In this document: piece by piece, positions 26,774 to 35,871 of the stretch
How the letters are laid out: each line of letters begins with the position of its first letter
Position numbering within the stretch: the stretch's first letter is position 1
Source of the DNA: Vibrio pelagius
Lineage (GTDB): Bacteria > Pseudomonadota > Gammaproteobacteria > Enterobacterales > Vibrionaceae
Length of the DNA: 64,000 nucleotides
Assembly (NCBI RefSeq): GCF_024347575.1
Contig: NZ_AP025504.1
Coordinates: 434,001-498,000 of the forward strand
Direction of reading: 5' to 3'
Made by a program: the position numbers and the translations under genes
The notes under the pieces: generated by a model
What the model was told of the DNA's origin: nothing
The model's input: the letters and a program-made list of their open reading frames with translations, nothing else
The model's database searches: none

Positions 26774-27763
26774 TTATTTTTTGACGCCAAAGTCACAAAA
26801 CTTACCTATGACATTTTTGTCAAAATCACCGAGACGGACAGAATTACAAGCACGTGTTAAGTATTGAATAACAGATTCATTCGTTTCCTCTACGCTATAG
26901 TTAATGCTTGTTCCGTCATTTGTATTTACTCTAGCATAACCAACATACCGCCTACCTTCGACATTAGCATCAATCGCCAAAACCACTGATCTATTCGAAA
27001 ATTCTTCGCCACTACTGCTTCCAGGATCATCGAACGGGACACCATAAAACTCCGCTGCTACCGGATTTATGGAAGTAAGAACAACCGTAGAAATCCCTTC
27101 AAGTGCAGCTATTGTATTGCTACCCAACTCTTGCTGAGTGAGGTTCATACTCAAAGTTGCCAAGTAAAGCCCATAATTTGTATAGTAGGCTAGTTCACTA
27201 AAACAGTATTTGTCTCCTACATTACACTCCACAACATCAAGAAACTCCACAGGATTTAATACACGTTTGTTCGGTATATCATGGGGTAGCAACTCTGTTC
27301 CTAGAAACACTTCATAATTCGAACCCAACAGAACTACGGTTTTATTTTTCTCAATGATTAATCGTTCGTCTTCTGATACTAGGGTAATAGAGTAAGTGAA
27401 CTTAAGTGTTTTCCCTTCGGGGTCATGTGAGGATAAACGCGCAGAGAACAAGCTACTACTTTTTTCAGAGATAAAATAGTTAACACCTTTCCTTATTGCT
27501 TTTGCAGAAATATTACGATTTTCTCCCATAGAATTTTCGATGAGGCGACCAGTTAGTAAGTTTGCAATAGCATGAGAATTCAGCGACAAGTATGTACACT
27601 CGTTGTTCTCTGTACATGAAGCTATTGTGGTCGCTGGATAGTAATTCATTACGGATACTTCTCCTGAATTTACTACCTTATACTCTGTTGCGTTTACTTT
27701 AAGCGCAACTAATCCAAGTAAAATTAACCTTATTACATTGTTTTTTGTCAAAGTTTTCTCCAC
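26774..27763 (-). CDS. Exported cassette protein of unknown function (329 aa)
   Basis: A 329-residue protein with an N-terminal signal peptide (VIRLILLGLVALKVNA, cleavage near residue 25). The mature part is beta-rich with regions such as TFKYSITLVSEDERLIIEKN-like strands and four or more cysteines, suggesting a periplasmic or surface protein with disulfides. The start used is GTG 27763, 10 bases from the cassette boundary; a later start is possible but would remove the signal peptide. It is the largest cassette gene here. No family was recognised. Confidence 0.7.
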   Translation of the reverse strand: MEKTLTKNNVIRLILLGLVALKVNATEYKVVNSGEVSVMNYYPATTIASCTENNECTYLSLNSHAIANLLTGRLIENSMGENRNISAKAIRKGVNYFISEKSSSLFSARLSSHDPEGKTLKFTYSITLVSEDERLIIEKNKTVVLLGSNYEVFLGTELLPHDIPNKRVLNPVEFLDVVECNVGDKYCFSELAYYTNYGLYLATLSMNLTQQELGSNTIAALEGISTVVLTSINPVAAEFYGVPFDDPGSSSGEEFSNRSVVLAIDANVEGRRYVGYARVNTNDGTSINYSVEETNESVIQYLTRACNSVRLGDFDKNVIGKFCDFGVKK

Positions 27764-27889
27764 ACATTAGCTGCATAACAGCCATATTAGACAGAATAAT
27801 TCTGCACTTAAATATAGAATTAATCTGTTTAGTATCTCAATGACGTAAACGATACATCTTTTTTACTATAACTAACAATTATTTAATAT

Positions 27890-28024
27890 CTACAGCTCTC
27901 TACCGGCATCCCAAAATACAGATTTTTCTGTAAAACATGAAATTGATGCGCCATATATATCAACCTGCTGCACAAATAAGTGTTGGGCAATTTGCCAACA
28001 AGCTGTTGCCAAAATAGTTCCCAT
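27890..28024 (-). CDS. Possible small cassette ORF (44 aa)
   Basis: Minus-strand ATG at 28024 preceded by GAGG at five bases opens 44 codons, beginning MGTILATACWQIAQHLF and ending WDAGREL. It lies between the half-site at 28113 and the core at 27779, the position of a cassette gene. The peptide has no known domain. Short length makes chance possible; the Shine-Dalgarno and position are the only support. Confidence 0.35.
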   Translation of the reverse strand: MGTILATACWQIAQHLFVQQVDIYGASISCFTEKSVFWDAGREL

Positions 28025-28076
28025 GATAGCCTCATGTGCTCTCAAAGAGTTTTGGGGAAAATAAGTTTAAATCTTT

Positions 28077-28113
28077 GTTGCCACTCACATTAAAGAGAAA
28101 CGCGTTGTTAGAG
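28077..28113 (-). repeat. attC-like half-site at the array edge
   Basis: On the minus strand it reads CTCTAACAACGCGTTT then TGTGAGTGGCAAC, similar to one arm of the neighbouring sites. The matching second arm could not be found at the expected distance, so it looks like a remnant. Confidence 0.4.
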
Positions 28114-28130
28114 TGCTGAACCAAGTGGGT

Positions 28131-29027
28131 TTAGGTATAGACTTGCGGTCTCAGCATTGGTCGCTGAACATAAGCAAATAACTGGTCATGAAACTCATTC
28201 ATTTGCTGCTTAGTGCATTTTGACCAGTTTAAGGCTTCCCCTATCACACCGTGATGCTGAAACGCATTGAGACGAATCGCAACGCTTTCTGGCAATGAGC
28301 TAAGGTAACGCCCTACTTGCTCGACTTCCGTATCTAAATCGCTTTTTCCAGGAATATGCAGTAAACGAACTTCATGCAGCTTTTGATGTTCCGCTAAGAA
28401 GTTGATTGAAGCGAGCACGCGGTGATTTTCGCGTCCCACTAACCATTGATGGGTTTCATTTTGCCATGATTTTAGATCGATCATTGCGCCATCAAGGTAC
28501 GGTAGAACCCTATTCCAACCTTCTGGTGAAAGTGAACCATTACTATCAATAAAACAGGTTAAATGACAAAGCTGAGGATCCGTTTTGATTGCTTTAAAGA
28601 GTTCGATAATGAACGGCAGCTGCATTGTCGCTTCACCACCCGAGATGGTAACTCCACTCAGAAAGAACTGATTTTCTCTGACGATTTCAAGAACATCAGA
28701 AACTGTCATCAGTGATATTTTCGGGCTCGACTTATGACTGCACACATCAATGCACTTATCACAATGTGTACATTTTTCAGGGTGCCAAGTAACCCTTCCA
28801 GAATTGCTATTTAGAGTTAGCGCTTCACTTGGGCATTCAGGAACACAATCACTACAATGGTTGCAGTGATTGATGGTGTGAGGGTTGTGACAGGTGATGC
28901 AATCAAAGTTGCACCCTTGCAGAAACAACACCAAGCGATTTCCCGGCCCGTCAACACAAGAAAAGGTCAGCACACGGCTGACCTTCGCTTGTTTTTCTGC
29001 CTTTATATTGTTAGTAACCCTAGCCAT
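28131..29027 (-). CDS. yjjW: Glycyl-radical enzyme activase YjjW
   Basis: A 298-residue radical-SAM activase. The cluster motif is LQGCNFDCITCHNPHT (CxxxCxxC type). It is followed by a ferredoxin-like insert with two 4Fe-4S motifs (CNHCSDCVPEC and CTHCDKCIDVC) and the GGEATMQ SAM-binding motif. Such enzymes generate the glycyl radical on a partner by cleaving S-adenosylmethionine. Its partner YjjI is encoded 22 bases upstream on the same strand, forming an operon. The pair is expected to work only without oxygen. The reaction of YjjI is not established. Confidence 0.93.
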   Translation of the reverse strand: MARVTNNIKAEKQAKVSRVLTFSCVDGPGNRLVLFLQGCNFDCITCHNPHTINHCNHCSDCVPECPSEALTLNSNSGRVTWHPEKCTHCDKCIDVCSHKSSPKISLMTVSDVLEIVRENQFFLSGVTISGGEATMQLPFIIELFKAIKTDPQLCHLTCFIDSNGSLSPEGWNRVLPYLDGAMIDLKSWQNETHQWLVGRENHRVLASINFLAEHQKLHEVRLLHIPGKSDLDTEVEQVGRYLSSLPESVAIRLNAFQHHGVIGEALNWSKCTKQQMNEFHDQLFAYVQRPMLRPQVYT

Positions 29028-29049
29028 GTGAGTCGTTAGATCAGAAAAT

Positions 29050-30609
29050 TTATTGTTCGTAGGTAGGTGACATTTCTAAGCTCGCCACACGTGGTTTGCG
29101 CTCCAAAATGCCGGTATTTTTTGCCGCCTCTGCGCCCAAGAACGTGGTATTAGTACGAGAACCCTCATCGTCATATTTTGCGATATCAGAGAGCTTAATC
29201 ATGTACCCCGTCACGCGCACCAAATCGTTAGACGCTACGTTTGCAGTAAACTCACGATAACCCGCTTGAATCGCACCTTTACATAGGTTAAACATCGCCT
29301 CAGGGTTGGATTTCACGGTCTCATCAATCGTTAAGATGTCGCTAATGCCTGATGTGTAGAACTTATGATGACCTGCCGTCGCTCGTACGTAAGAGACTGG
29401 GTCTGGCTCAGTTCCGTAAGGAATACGCACACCTGGGGTGACATCTTTATCAAGACTAATACCGCCTTGTGCGTGCAGCAGTGCTTTACCGTTTAATCCA
29501 TATTGAACCGGTGAGGATTCAACAATCTCTGCAAGCTTTTTAGATATGGTGTGACCAAGCGTGTTAGCCGCTTCGTCGTGCCCGTACTTAGCTTCAACCC
29601 CCTCTTTCTCCATCAGGATGTTGACGGCTTCTGCCATGCCGTAGATGCCAAACATAGGTGCGAATCGCGCTTCCTCAATCAAGCCCTCTTTTGTTAAGAA
29701 GCCTTCAAAGAAATTCGACTCTTCATGAAGGAAACGACTGCGCGCATCCATCAGCTCAACCATAACGTTGGCGTATGTTGGCAGCACTTTCTGTAGAAAG
29801 TCAGCGCTGTCTTTAGACTTTAGCGCGACCTCTTTTAAGTTCATGCGAACCAAGGTATTTGAACCACCAGCAAGAGGCAGAGAGTTATAGCAACTCACAA
29901 TGCCAAAGCGCTTATCACCATAAGCACTCGCATGTGCTGGATAGTTCGCGATATGAGGTTTACTGCATTCACAGATGTTGCTCGCTGCTTGACGTAATAG
30001 ATCGTCAGGTGTCACTGCAGGGTCGTACATAAAGGTTAAGTTAGGCGCGATTTGCTTAAGCTCAGCGTCTACTCGCAAAATAGTGCGACAGATGATGTTA
30101 TCTGCTGGGCCGATATTCACATGCATGAACGCATCTGGAAGCGTGCGGTCCAGCATAATCCAGAACAGTTTTAGTTTTTGGTAGATTTGTTCGTCTGTCA
30201 GATCGCCAACGAAAGGCATTAACACATCATCCAGTTGACCAAGGTATACAGGGATAGAGGTCACGGATGGCACATGGTGATAGATGATCGTCAACATGTT
30301 GAGCGCTTCATCTAAATTGGTCGCCGCGCTAAGTTCTAAATACTCTGAGCCTTGATGTAAGTATTTAGAATAGTCAGGTAAGACGTAGCGCGGCTTAAAC
30401 GGCGCATGGCCTTCAAACATGTCACACAGCACCCCGTCTTTGAGTGCTTGCTCAGCTTCTTGGCTGATTGGCATATACGGTAGGCTTGCTTCCGCTTCTA
30501 GCGCTAAATAGCTCGACTTCTGCTTAGGTGATAAGTTGGCATCCGAAATAATATTGTGGAAACGTTGCTGAAGTTCAGGCATTGGTGATGACGTTGTTTG
30601 GTGGCTCAT
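29050..30609 (-). CDS. yjjI: Glycyl-radical enzyme YjjI
   Basis: A 519-residue member of the YjjI family, matching the E. coli protein in length. The glycyl-radical loop is VRVTGYM with the radical Gly at 468, and the usual upstream region with AGGSNTLVRMNLKEVA is present. The family lacks a confirmed substrate; distant relatives are pyruvate formate-lyase and anaerobic ribonucleotide reductase. It is the first gene of the yjjI-yjjW operon and starts at ATG 30609. Two similar palindromes lie in the 100 bases before it. Confidence 0.92.
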   Translation of the reverse strand: MSHQTTSSPMPELQQRFHNIISDANLSPKQKSSYLALEAEASLPYMPISQEAEQALKDGVLCDMFEGHAPFKPRYVLPDYSKYLHQGSEYLELSAATNLDEALNMLTIIYHHVPSVTSIPVYLGQLDDVLMPFVGDLTDEQIYQKLKLFWIMLDRTLPDAFMHVNIGPADNIICRTILRVDAELKQIAPNLTFMYDPAVTPDDLLRQAASNICECSKPHIANYPAHASAYGDKRFGIVSCYNSLPLAGGSNTLVRMNLKEVALKSKDSADFLQKVLPTYANVMVELMDARSRFLHEESNFFEGFLTKEGLIEEARFAPMFGIYGMAEAVNILMEKEGVEAKYGHDEAANTLGHTISKKLAEIVESSPVQYGLNGKALLHAQGGISLDKDVTPGVRIPYGTEPDPVSYVRATAGHHKFYTSGISDILTIDETVKSNPEAMFNLCKGAIQAGYREFTANVASNDLVRVTGYMIKLSDIAKYDDEGSRTNTTFLGAEAAKNTGILERKPRVASLEMSPTYEQ

Positions 30610-30658
30610 GATAAAACCCTTTATATTTATATGGTCTTATTTTAAAAGTGTAATCATT

Positions 30659-30704
30659 TTTCCACTATTGAAATTTAATCAATTAAACATTTCCATTATG
30701 GAAA
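30659..30704. promoter_or_regulatory. Two tandem palindromes upstream of yjjI
   Basis: TTTCCATTATGGAAA (30690-30704) is a perfect 7-1-7 inverted repeat. TTTCCACTATTGAAA (30659-30673) is a copy with two changes. The centres are 31 bases apart, about three helical turns, suggesting paired dimers on one face of DNA. The regulator is not known; the sites do not match FNR. Confidence 0.6.
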
Positions 30705-30732
30705 TACCTATCATCAATGTAACACCCAAAAG

Positions 30733-30763
30733 AAAACCCACACTGCAAAACAGCATGGGTTTA
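30733..30763 (-). terminator. Terminator of the methyltransferase gene
   Basis: Minus strand AAACCCATGCTG pairs with CAGTGTGGGTTT around TTTTG, followed by TCTTTT. It is 35 bases after the stop of the methyltransferase. Confidence 0.7.
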
Positions 30764-30797
30764 TTCTATCTATTTAGTATCAATACGTTAGCGGGAT

Positions 30798-31397
30798 TTA
30801 GTACGGATGGTAAGACTGCTTACGACCTACACCCATTAGCACTTTCAACTCACCCTGAGGGGTATCAATCGAGAATGGTACTGAAACTTCTACGTTTGAG
30901 AAACCTGCCGCCATTAACACGTTCTCTGAGCGGCTCAGTGTTAAACCAGACGCTTCGTCATCGCTCTCTACACACCAATCCCAGTGAACAAACAGTCCAT
31001 CTTCTTCTAACAGTGTGTAAATCAAACTCACCGTATCTTGCAGATTCGGGATAAAGCCACACACAGACGAAGCGACTACGACATCAAATTGCTTTCGAAA
31101 TGCAGGGTGTTGAGCTGCTAAACCACGAGAAAGAATATCAACAACGGGCTCTACGTTAGGTAGCTCTTTTTTGTCGAGTTCTTCAATCATGGCTTCAGAG
31201 AAATCTAAAGCAATAATCTCTTTTGCAAAAGGGGACACTTTTTGGCTAAGCAGACCTGTGCCACAACCAAAATCAAGGACACGGGTTCCGTCTAGATCAA
31301 CGAGCTGGCTTAACTGGTCAAATACGGCTTTTGCGAATTCAGCCGTTGCAGGTTCTTTATCCCAGTCTTTTGCGTACTCGTCCCATTGTTTCGCCAT
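30798..31397 (-). CDS. Class I SAM-dependent methyltransferase
   Basis: A 199-residue methyltransferase with the SAM-binding motif I VLDFGCGTGLLSQ, motif II EIIALDFSEAMIEEL and post-motif VVASSVCGFI. The start chosen is ATG 31397 (MAKQWDEYAKDWDKE), five bases after GGAGG; four more codons could be added upstream. The substrate cannot be read from sequence. It lies divergent from a LysR gene, a layout in which the regulator may control it. Confidence 0.85.
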   Translation of the reverse strand: MAKQWDEYAKDWDKEPATAEFAKAVFDQLSQLVDLDGTRVLDFGCGTGLLSQKVSPFAKEIIALDFSEAMIEELDKKELPNVEPVVDILSRGLAAQHPAFRKQFDVVVASSVCGFIPNLQDTVSLIYTLLEEDGLFVHWDWCVESDDEASGLTLSRSENVLMAAGFSNVEVSVPFSIDTPQGELKVLMGVGRKQSYHPY

Positions 31398-31559
31398 CAT
31401 GGCCTCCATCTTTACTTCTTGTACGTTCGGAACCCTCTCAGATTAAACTAAATTGACCCGTTCGTCATAGAGTTATCATGCAATGATGGACTATTTCTAA
31501 GAGAATCAGCACAATATTCACATATAAACCTTACGATCCTCGCTCATTCTGGAAAATCT

Positions 31560-32438
31560 ATGAACTTGTCTCAAATCCAAGCGTTTTGTTCCGTTGCAGA
31601 CCTCGGCTCAGTATCAGAAGCTGCGCGCCAGCTCGAATGCAACCGAACCAAGCTCAGCATGTCGATCAAAGCTCTTGAGAAAGAACTGGATATCGAGCTA
31701 TTCGTTCGCAGTGGCAACCATGTTGAGCTGTCAGAAGCGGGAAAAGCGATCTACAAGGATTGTGAAGGCATGTTGGTCACAGCTGCGCGTATAAAGCAGA
31801 CTTGTTTGCATGTTTCGGGTGAGTTTAACGCCGAGATTTGGATAGCCCGTGATGATTCATTGCCCGATGAGATGTGGCAAGACCTATCGCATAAACTGAA
31901 CAATCGCTACCCTTCCACCTCATTCAATATTGTTTTAGCGTCTAGTGGCGATTTGGCCAACCTTGTTGAAACCCAGCAGGTTGACTTCGCCTTTGGTGTC
32001 GACTACGAGAGTTTTGATGATCCTAGGATCCTCTACAACCCTCTCGGGAAGATTCGGATGATGTCGGTTTGCCAGAAAGGACATGCACTGAGCCAGATGC
32101 GTCGAGTCTCTGACGAAGTGCTACGTAACTCGATGCAGGCGACCATGGTATACCTCAACGAGAAAGACAACCCAGTACTTGATCCGTTCTCACGCCGTTA
32201 CATTGGCTTTTCAAGCTTCGATTACATGCTCGATACCATTATGCGTGAAGACGCGTGGGGCGTAATGCCAGAACCTTTGATTCGTCACCTACTCCGCGAG
32301 CAAAAGCTTGCCGTGATTAAGCATACTTACGGTTTAACTCAAGAAGATTACTGTATGTTTACTGCTGCAGGTATGGCCGAGCACCCGGGCATGAATTGGT
32401 TAGCGGATAAGATCAGTGACTATCTGTTCGATTTTTAG
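31560..32438 (+). CDS. LysR-family transcriptional regulator
   Basis: A 292-residue LTTR. The HTH region reads VADLGSVSEAARQLECNRTKLSMSIKALEKEL, with the Cys-Asn-Arg-Thr-Lys segment instead of the usual Ser-Gln-Pro-Ala-Val-Ser, a distinctive recognition helix. The rest is a periplasmic-binding-type effector domain. It is divergent from the methyltransferase gene across 160 bases. The effector is unknown. Confidence 0.86.
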   Translation: MNLSQIQAFCSVADLGSVSEAARQLECNRTKLSMSIKALEKELDIELFVRSGNHVELSEAGKAIYKDCEGMLVTAARIKQTCLHVSGEFNAEIWIARDDSLPDEMWQDLSHKLNNRYPSTSFNIVLASSGDLANLVETQQVDFAFGVDYESFDDPRILYNPLGKIRMMSVCQKGHALSQMRRVSDEVLRNSMQATMVYLNEKDNPVLDPFSRRYIGFSSFDYMLDTIMREDAWGVMPEPLIRHLLREQKLAVIKHTYGLTQEDYCMFTAAGMAEHPGMNWLADKISDYLFDF

Positions 32439-32774
32439 ATACTGGATGATACCTCCAGCCCTCTACCTATTGTCTATTTGATGTCGGTGAGCACCTTTAA
32501 CAGTGAGTGCTCATCACCACCATCAATATGAGCGTTTTAGCTATTTACTACACCTGATATTTAAAGCGCATCTACCTTCACGATTTCTCAAACTCTCTTT
32601 AATCAATGTCAGTCAGTGTCAAAAAAAATGACAGACAAAACCACTCATAAGACATTGATTTAATTGAATAATTAATTAAAGCCGCATTTTCCACCTCAGG
32701 CAATGATAGATTGAGTTTGTAAAACTCGTTCAGTATTAGAACAATGGAGGTATCGAAAACACTTGGAAATTATT
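32439..32774. other. Intergenic region before the CDF transporter
   Basis: It holds a weak hairpin (TGAGCAC…GTGCTCA, 32488-32513) soon after the LysR stop and a good Shine-Dalgarno GGAGG at 32746-32750. No ORF or known operator was seen. Confidence 0.4.
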
Positions 32775-33671
32775 ATGTGTGACAGGACAAACCAAAACGA
32801 AAATCGAGTATTAATGTTCTCAGCCCTTCTTGCATCTGGCTTTGCATTGGGAGGCTTAGCACTAGGCTTAATTGTTGGTTCCCTCGTCATCGTGTTCGAC
32901 GGTGTTTATTCATTAGTAAGTTTACTGTTAACTTTATTGTCACTAGCAGCATCGAAGTACATTAATCGCCCGTCGGACTCTAACTTCCCATTTGGTCGAG
33001 CGATTATTGAACCCATCGTTATCGCGTTTAAAGCCACGGTTATTCTACTCGTCGTCGGTTATTCGCTTTACTCTGCCGTTGGCGCACTCATGACTGGTGG
33101 TCGTGAAGTCGACGCTTCAATTGCAACTGTTTTTGGTGCGTTGAATGTACTGGGTTGTGGTTATGCATGGTGGTACATCGCCAATAAAAGTAAATCATTC
33201 TCTTCTGGTCTCATTGAAGCAGAATCGAAGCAGTGGCAAATGGATACCTTGTTGAGTGTGGCTGTTACCGCAGGTTTCATTGCAGCCTGGTTAATCACCT
33301 TGTCGCCTTACACTGAACTTGCAGTGTACGCGGACCCGATGATGATGGTTCTGATGTCGTTCTACTTCATCAAAGTACCGTTCGATATGCTTAAGCAAGC
33401 AATGCGCGAACTGCTGATGATGTCGGCGAACAAAGAGATCTGTGAAAAGGTTGATGAGAACGTCATCGCAGTCGATAAGGAAGCGCAACAAGATCTTGAG
33501 TTGAAAGGCGTAACCAAGGTAGGTCAAGAACTGCGTATCAACGTAGATATACATCCTAACAACCAAGGCATCATTGCGGTCAATGATATTGAAAAGACGC
33601 GCCGCTTACTGAAGCGACGCTTATCGAAGATGCCTTATGAGCTAAAACTCAATTTGAGTATTGCTAGTTAG
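32775..33671 (+). CDS. Cation diffusion facilitator family transporter
   Basis: A CDF-family exporter of 298 residues with six membrane helices. Metal-site sequences are visible: helix 2 has FDGVYSLVSLLLT and helix 5 has ESKQWQMDTLLSVAV, positions where CDF proteins carry Asp/His ligands. A C-terminal cytoplasmic domain (KVGQELRINVDIHPN) follows. The start is uncertain between TTG 32763 and ATG 32775; the GGAGG at 32746-32750 is a bit far from both. It probably exports Zn, Fe, Co or Mn in exchange for protons; the helix 2 pair lacks the classic HxxxD, so specificity is open. Confidence 0.82.
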   Translation: MCDRTNQNENRVLMFSALLASGFALGGLALGLIVGSLVIVFDGVYSLVSLLLTLLSLAASKYINRPSDSNFPFGRAIIEPIVIAFKATVILLVVGYSLYSAVGALMTGGREVDASIATVFGALNVLGCGYAWWYIANKSKSFSSGLIEAESKQWQMDTLLSVAVTAGFIAAWLITLSPYTELAVYADPMMMVLMSFYFIKVPFDMLKQAMRELLMMSANKEICEKVDENVIAVDKEAQQDLELKGVTKVGQELRINVDIHPNNQGIIAVNDIEKTRRLLKRRLSKMPYELKLNLSIAS

Positions 33672-33689
33672 ATTGGGAATAGTTCAAAA

Positions 33690-34631
33690 CTAAATTTTCG
33701 CTTGCTCGATATCACCACTTTCTGATTCAGCCGACGCTTTGTGTGTCGGCTTTTCTCTTGTGACCCACCAGCACGCCAAGGAGCCGATGGTCACCATGCA
33801 CACGCCTTGCAAGAAAGTGACCGTAAGCGAAAGGCCAAGTAGCATTGAAGAGAATAGAGTTGAAAAGATTGGCGTAAAATAAGACATAGTTGCAAGAAAC
33901 ACCATGTTGCCACCCAGTATCGCGGTGTTCCACAGCGCATAACCCGCTCCCATTGCCGCACCCGCCAACACAAGATCGATAGCCGCACTTGTTGTCATCA
34001 CCATCGCTGGTTCGTCACTCAGTGCATATTTAATCCATAGCGTGACAGCCGTTGCAATGAAGAACAGCACGATAGCATTCTGACCTTTAGCCACACGCTG
34101 CGTATAGTTGCAATACACTGCCCAAATAATCGCCCCAAAGAAAGCCATAGAATAAGTCAGTGGGTTAGTCGCAACGTTTGCAGCAATCTGCTGTACCGAA
34201 AGCCCTTGATCGCCACTGATACTCCATGCCACACCATAGAAAGCAAGGAGGATACTCGGGTAAACCAATAAGTTAGTCTTCTTTTTGCTGAGTAAAACGG
34301 CAAGCAGTACTGTTAGTGCAGGCCATAAGTAGTTGATAACCGCCATTTCGATAGCTTGATGACGGCTATTTGCCATACCAAGTGCAAGCGCTAAAAATAT
34401 CTCGTAACAGACGAAAAGTGAGCCGCCGATCAGCAAATACGATTTTGAAAAACGCGAGATTTTCGGTAAACCCATAGTAAACACTAACAGGATCGAGCTC
34501 ACCGTATAGAGGCTAGCGGCGCCTCCAATCGGTCCTAATTGTTCAGAAACACTGCGTGAAAGCGCGATTAAGCAACTCCACAATAGAATGGCCATGACGC
34601 CATAACAACTGTAACGATGACTCTTTAACAC
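33690..34631 (-). CDS. yddG: Aromatic amino acid/drug exporter YddG
   Basis: A 313-residue DMT-superfamily exporter with ten membrane helices. It matches E. coli YddG throughout, for example LLWSCLIALSRSVSEQLGPIGGAAS, HQAIEMAVINYLWPALT and ALWNTAILGGNMVFLATMSYFTP. YddG exports aromatic amino acids and methyl viologen. It lies 36 bases downstream of yjjG on the same strand, probably in an operon. Confidence 0.9.
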   Translation of the reverse strand: MLKSHRYSCYGVMAILLWSCLIALSRSVSEQLGPIGGAASLYTVSSILLVFTMGLPKISRFSKSYLLIGGSLFVCYEIFLALALGMANSRHQAIEMAVINYLWPALTVLLAVLLSKKKTNLLVYPSILLAFYGVAWSISGDQGLSVQQIAANVATNPLTYSMAFFGAIIWAVYCNYTQRVAKGQNAIVLFFIATAVTLWIKYALSDEPAMVMTTSAAIDLVLAGAAMGAGYALWNTAILGGNMVFLATMSYFTPIFSTLFSSMLLGLSLTVTFLQGVCMVTIGSLACWWVTREKPTHKASAESESGDIEQAKI

Positions 34632-34667
34632 TTGATTGCCTTTTTAAAAACCAGCTTAAACAATGAC

Positions 34668-35345
34668 CTATTTGGAGAGTAATAGAGCCTTTAATTCACC
34701 TAATGATGCGACTTGATAGTGTGGTTCAATGCCACTTGGTCGTGGTTTACTGTCAACGTTGAGCCAGCAAGTGTCAATACCAAAATCGATGCCGCCAAGA
34801 ATGTCTGAGTGAGGGTTATCACCCACCATCAACATACGATCTTTGGCAGGAGCGCCACTAATGCGATGTGCATGGTCAAAGATAGCGAAATCTGGCTTAG
34901 CGACGCCAACCTCTTCTGAAATCACCACATGGTCAAAATAGTCCGTCATCCCCGTTCGCTCTAAGCGAATAGATTGCAGCTCAGTAAAGCCGTTGGTGAT
35001 GATGCCCATTTTAACTTTGCCTTGCAGTGCTTCCATTAACTCTTTCGCTCCTGGCAGCAAAGTACAGATATCGGCCATTGCATTCAGGAACGCAGTATTG
35101 AGTGCTGCCGTCGTCGTATCGAGTCGCTTCGCCCACGACTCAAAACGCGTGTGCTTGAGCTGATCTGCAGTGATTTTTCCATCTTGATAATCGACCCATA
35201 GCGGTAAATTCACCTCTTGGTACGCTGCGTAATCTTGATCATCAAACTCGACGCCAAATCGAGAGAACATCAGCTTCATTCCTTTAAAAGAGTCAAAGTG
35301 AAAGAGCGTTTCATCCGCATCAAAAAATATCCAGTCGTACTTCAT
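34668..35345 (-). CDS. yjjG: Pyrimidine 5'-nucleotidase YjjG
   Basis: A 225-residue HAD-superfamily phosphatase, the same length as E. coli YjjG. HAD motif I is FFDADETLF, motif II is IITNG, and the Lys plus acidic pair are VAKPDFAIF and [13 protein letters not shown]. YjjG hydrolyses dUMP, UMP and dTMP and protects against base-analogue mutagens. Start ATG 35345. It lies upstream of yddG. Confidence 0.94.
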   Translation of the reverse strand: MKYDWIFFDADETLFHFDSFKGMKLMFSRFGVEFDDQDYAAYQEVNLPLWVDYQDGKITADQLKHTRFESWAKRLDTTTAALNTAFLNAMADICTLLPGAKELMEALQGKVKMGIITNGFTELQSIRLERTGMTDYFDHVVISEEVGVAKPDFAIFDHAHRISGAPAKDRMLMVGDNPHSDILGGIDFGIDTCWLNVDSKPRPSGIEPHYQVASLGELKALLLSK

Positions 35346-35536
35346 TACCTATCCTAGTTGGGTCTAATTGTTCTTAAGAGGCAACGCCTCATCTTACACA
35401 CTTTCAACATAACTGTGAGCTTGTAGAAAGTTCTGACTTTTTATAGAAGCCACGCATCAACTTATGATGTATCGCAAATTTTGCCACATATTAAACTAAT
35501 AACATACAAGAAACACATCTCAATACCGGAGGTATT

Positions 35537-35698
35537 ATGAAGCACTTCTTACCATCGTCTGTCATGCTCACACCATTTGTTGTTAAAAACTATGATGCTT
35601 TCATTGGTGAAAAATCTACACCAGAAACCGAGCAAGAAATCATAGACAACGAAAAAGCTATTGATGAAACCATCGATAAAGAGAAAACAAAAAGCTAA
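35537..35698 (+). CDS. Small hypothetical protein (53 aa)
   Basis: Strong GGAGG (35528-35532) sits five bases before ATG 35537. The 53-residue product starts MKHFLPSSVMLTPFVV and becomes very acidic and lysine-rich (EIIDNEKAIDETIDKEK). No domain was recognised. The Shine-Dalgarno and charged helical tail support a real small gene. Confidence 0.6.
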   Translation: MKHFLPSSVMLTPFVVKNYDAFIGEKSTPETEQEIIDNEKAIDETIDKEKTKS

Positions 35699-35871
35699 TT
35701 ATATTAGAATCTTATGTGTAGATTTCACATCAACAATATTCATTCTCATTTAGATGGCGCACTTTCGACGTCATCTATAACTATTGAAATTATCATTAGA
35801 AACTAATTAACCGTTTGCTTGTTGAAGCACGTCACAATCCCTAACCACAAAGTGGTAGTCAAGTGCGAAAA

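Larger units (their letters stand above)
22332..28113 (-). mobile_element. Orphan integron cassette array (CALIN) without integrase
   Basis: At least six attC-like sites, at 22332-22458, 23491-23615, 24203-24329, 25203-25325, 25927-26023 and 26674-26769, separate short gene units. A single core-like boundary lies at 27773-27779 and a half-site at 28077-28113. Read on the minus strand each good site runs TAACAAA…CAACGC…GCGTTA with imperfect palindromic arms, as Vibrio repeats do. Most cassette genes sit on the minus strand just 5' of their attC. No tyrosine recombinase or attI lies in the window, so the array was probably seeded or moved here by an integrase encoded elsewhere. Confidence 0.8.
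27764..28130. other. Array boundary region between cassettes and yjjW
   Basis: It contains the core-like boundary GTTATGC (minus strand, 27773-27779), a possible 44-residue ORF (27890-28024), and an attC-like half-site near 28077-28113. The rest is AT-rich. No attI or integrase was found. Confidence 0.5.

Noticed and set aside
22332..28113. CRISPR array
   Set aside because: The repeats are 95-125 bases, palindromic and separated by whole genes, which is attC-like and not CRISPR-like.
30668..30682. TTGAAATTTAATCAA as an FNR box before yjjI
   Set aside because: The half-sites are spaced by five rather than four bases, and the TTTCCA palindromes explain the symmetry better.
30608..31054. A 148-residue plus-strand frame between yjjI and the methyltransferase
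   Set aside because: It crosses the yjjI leader palindromes, a terminator and the antisense of the methyltransferase gene.
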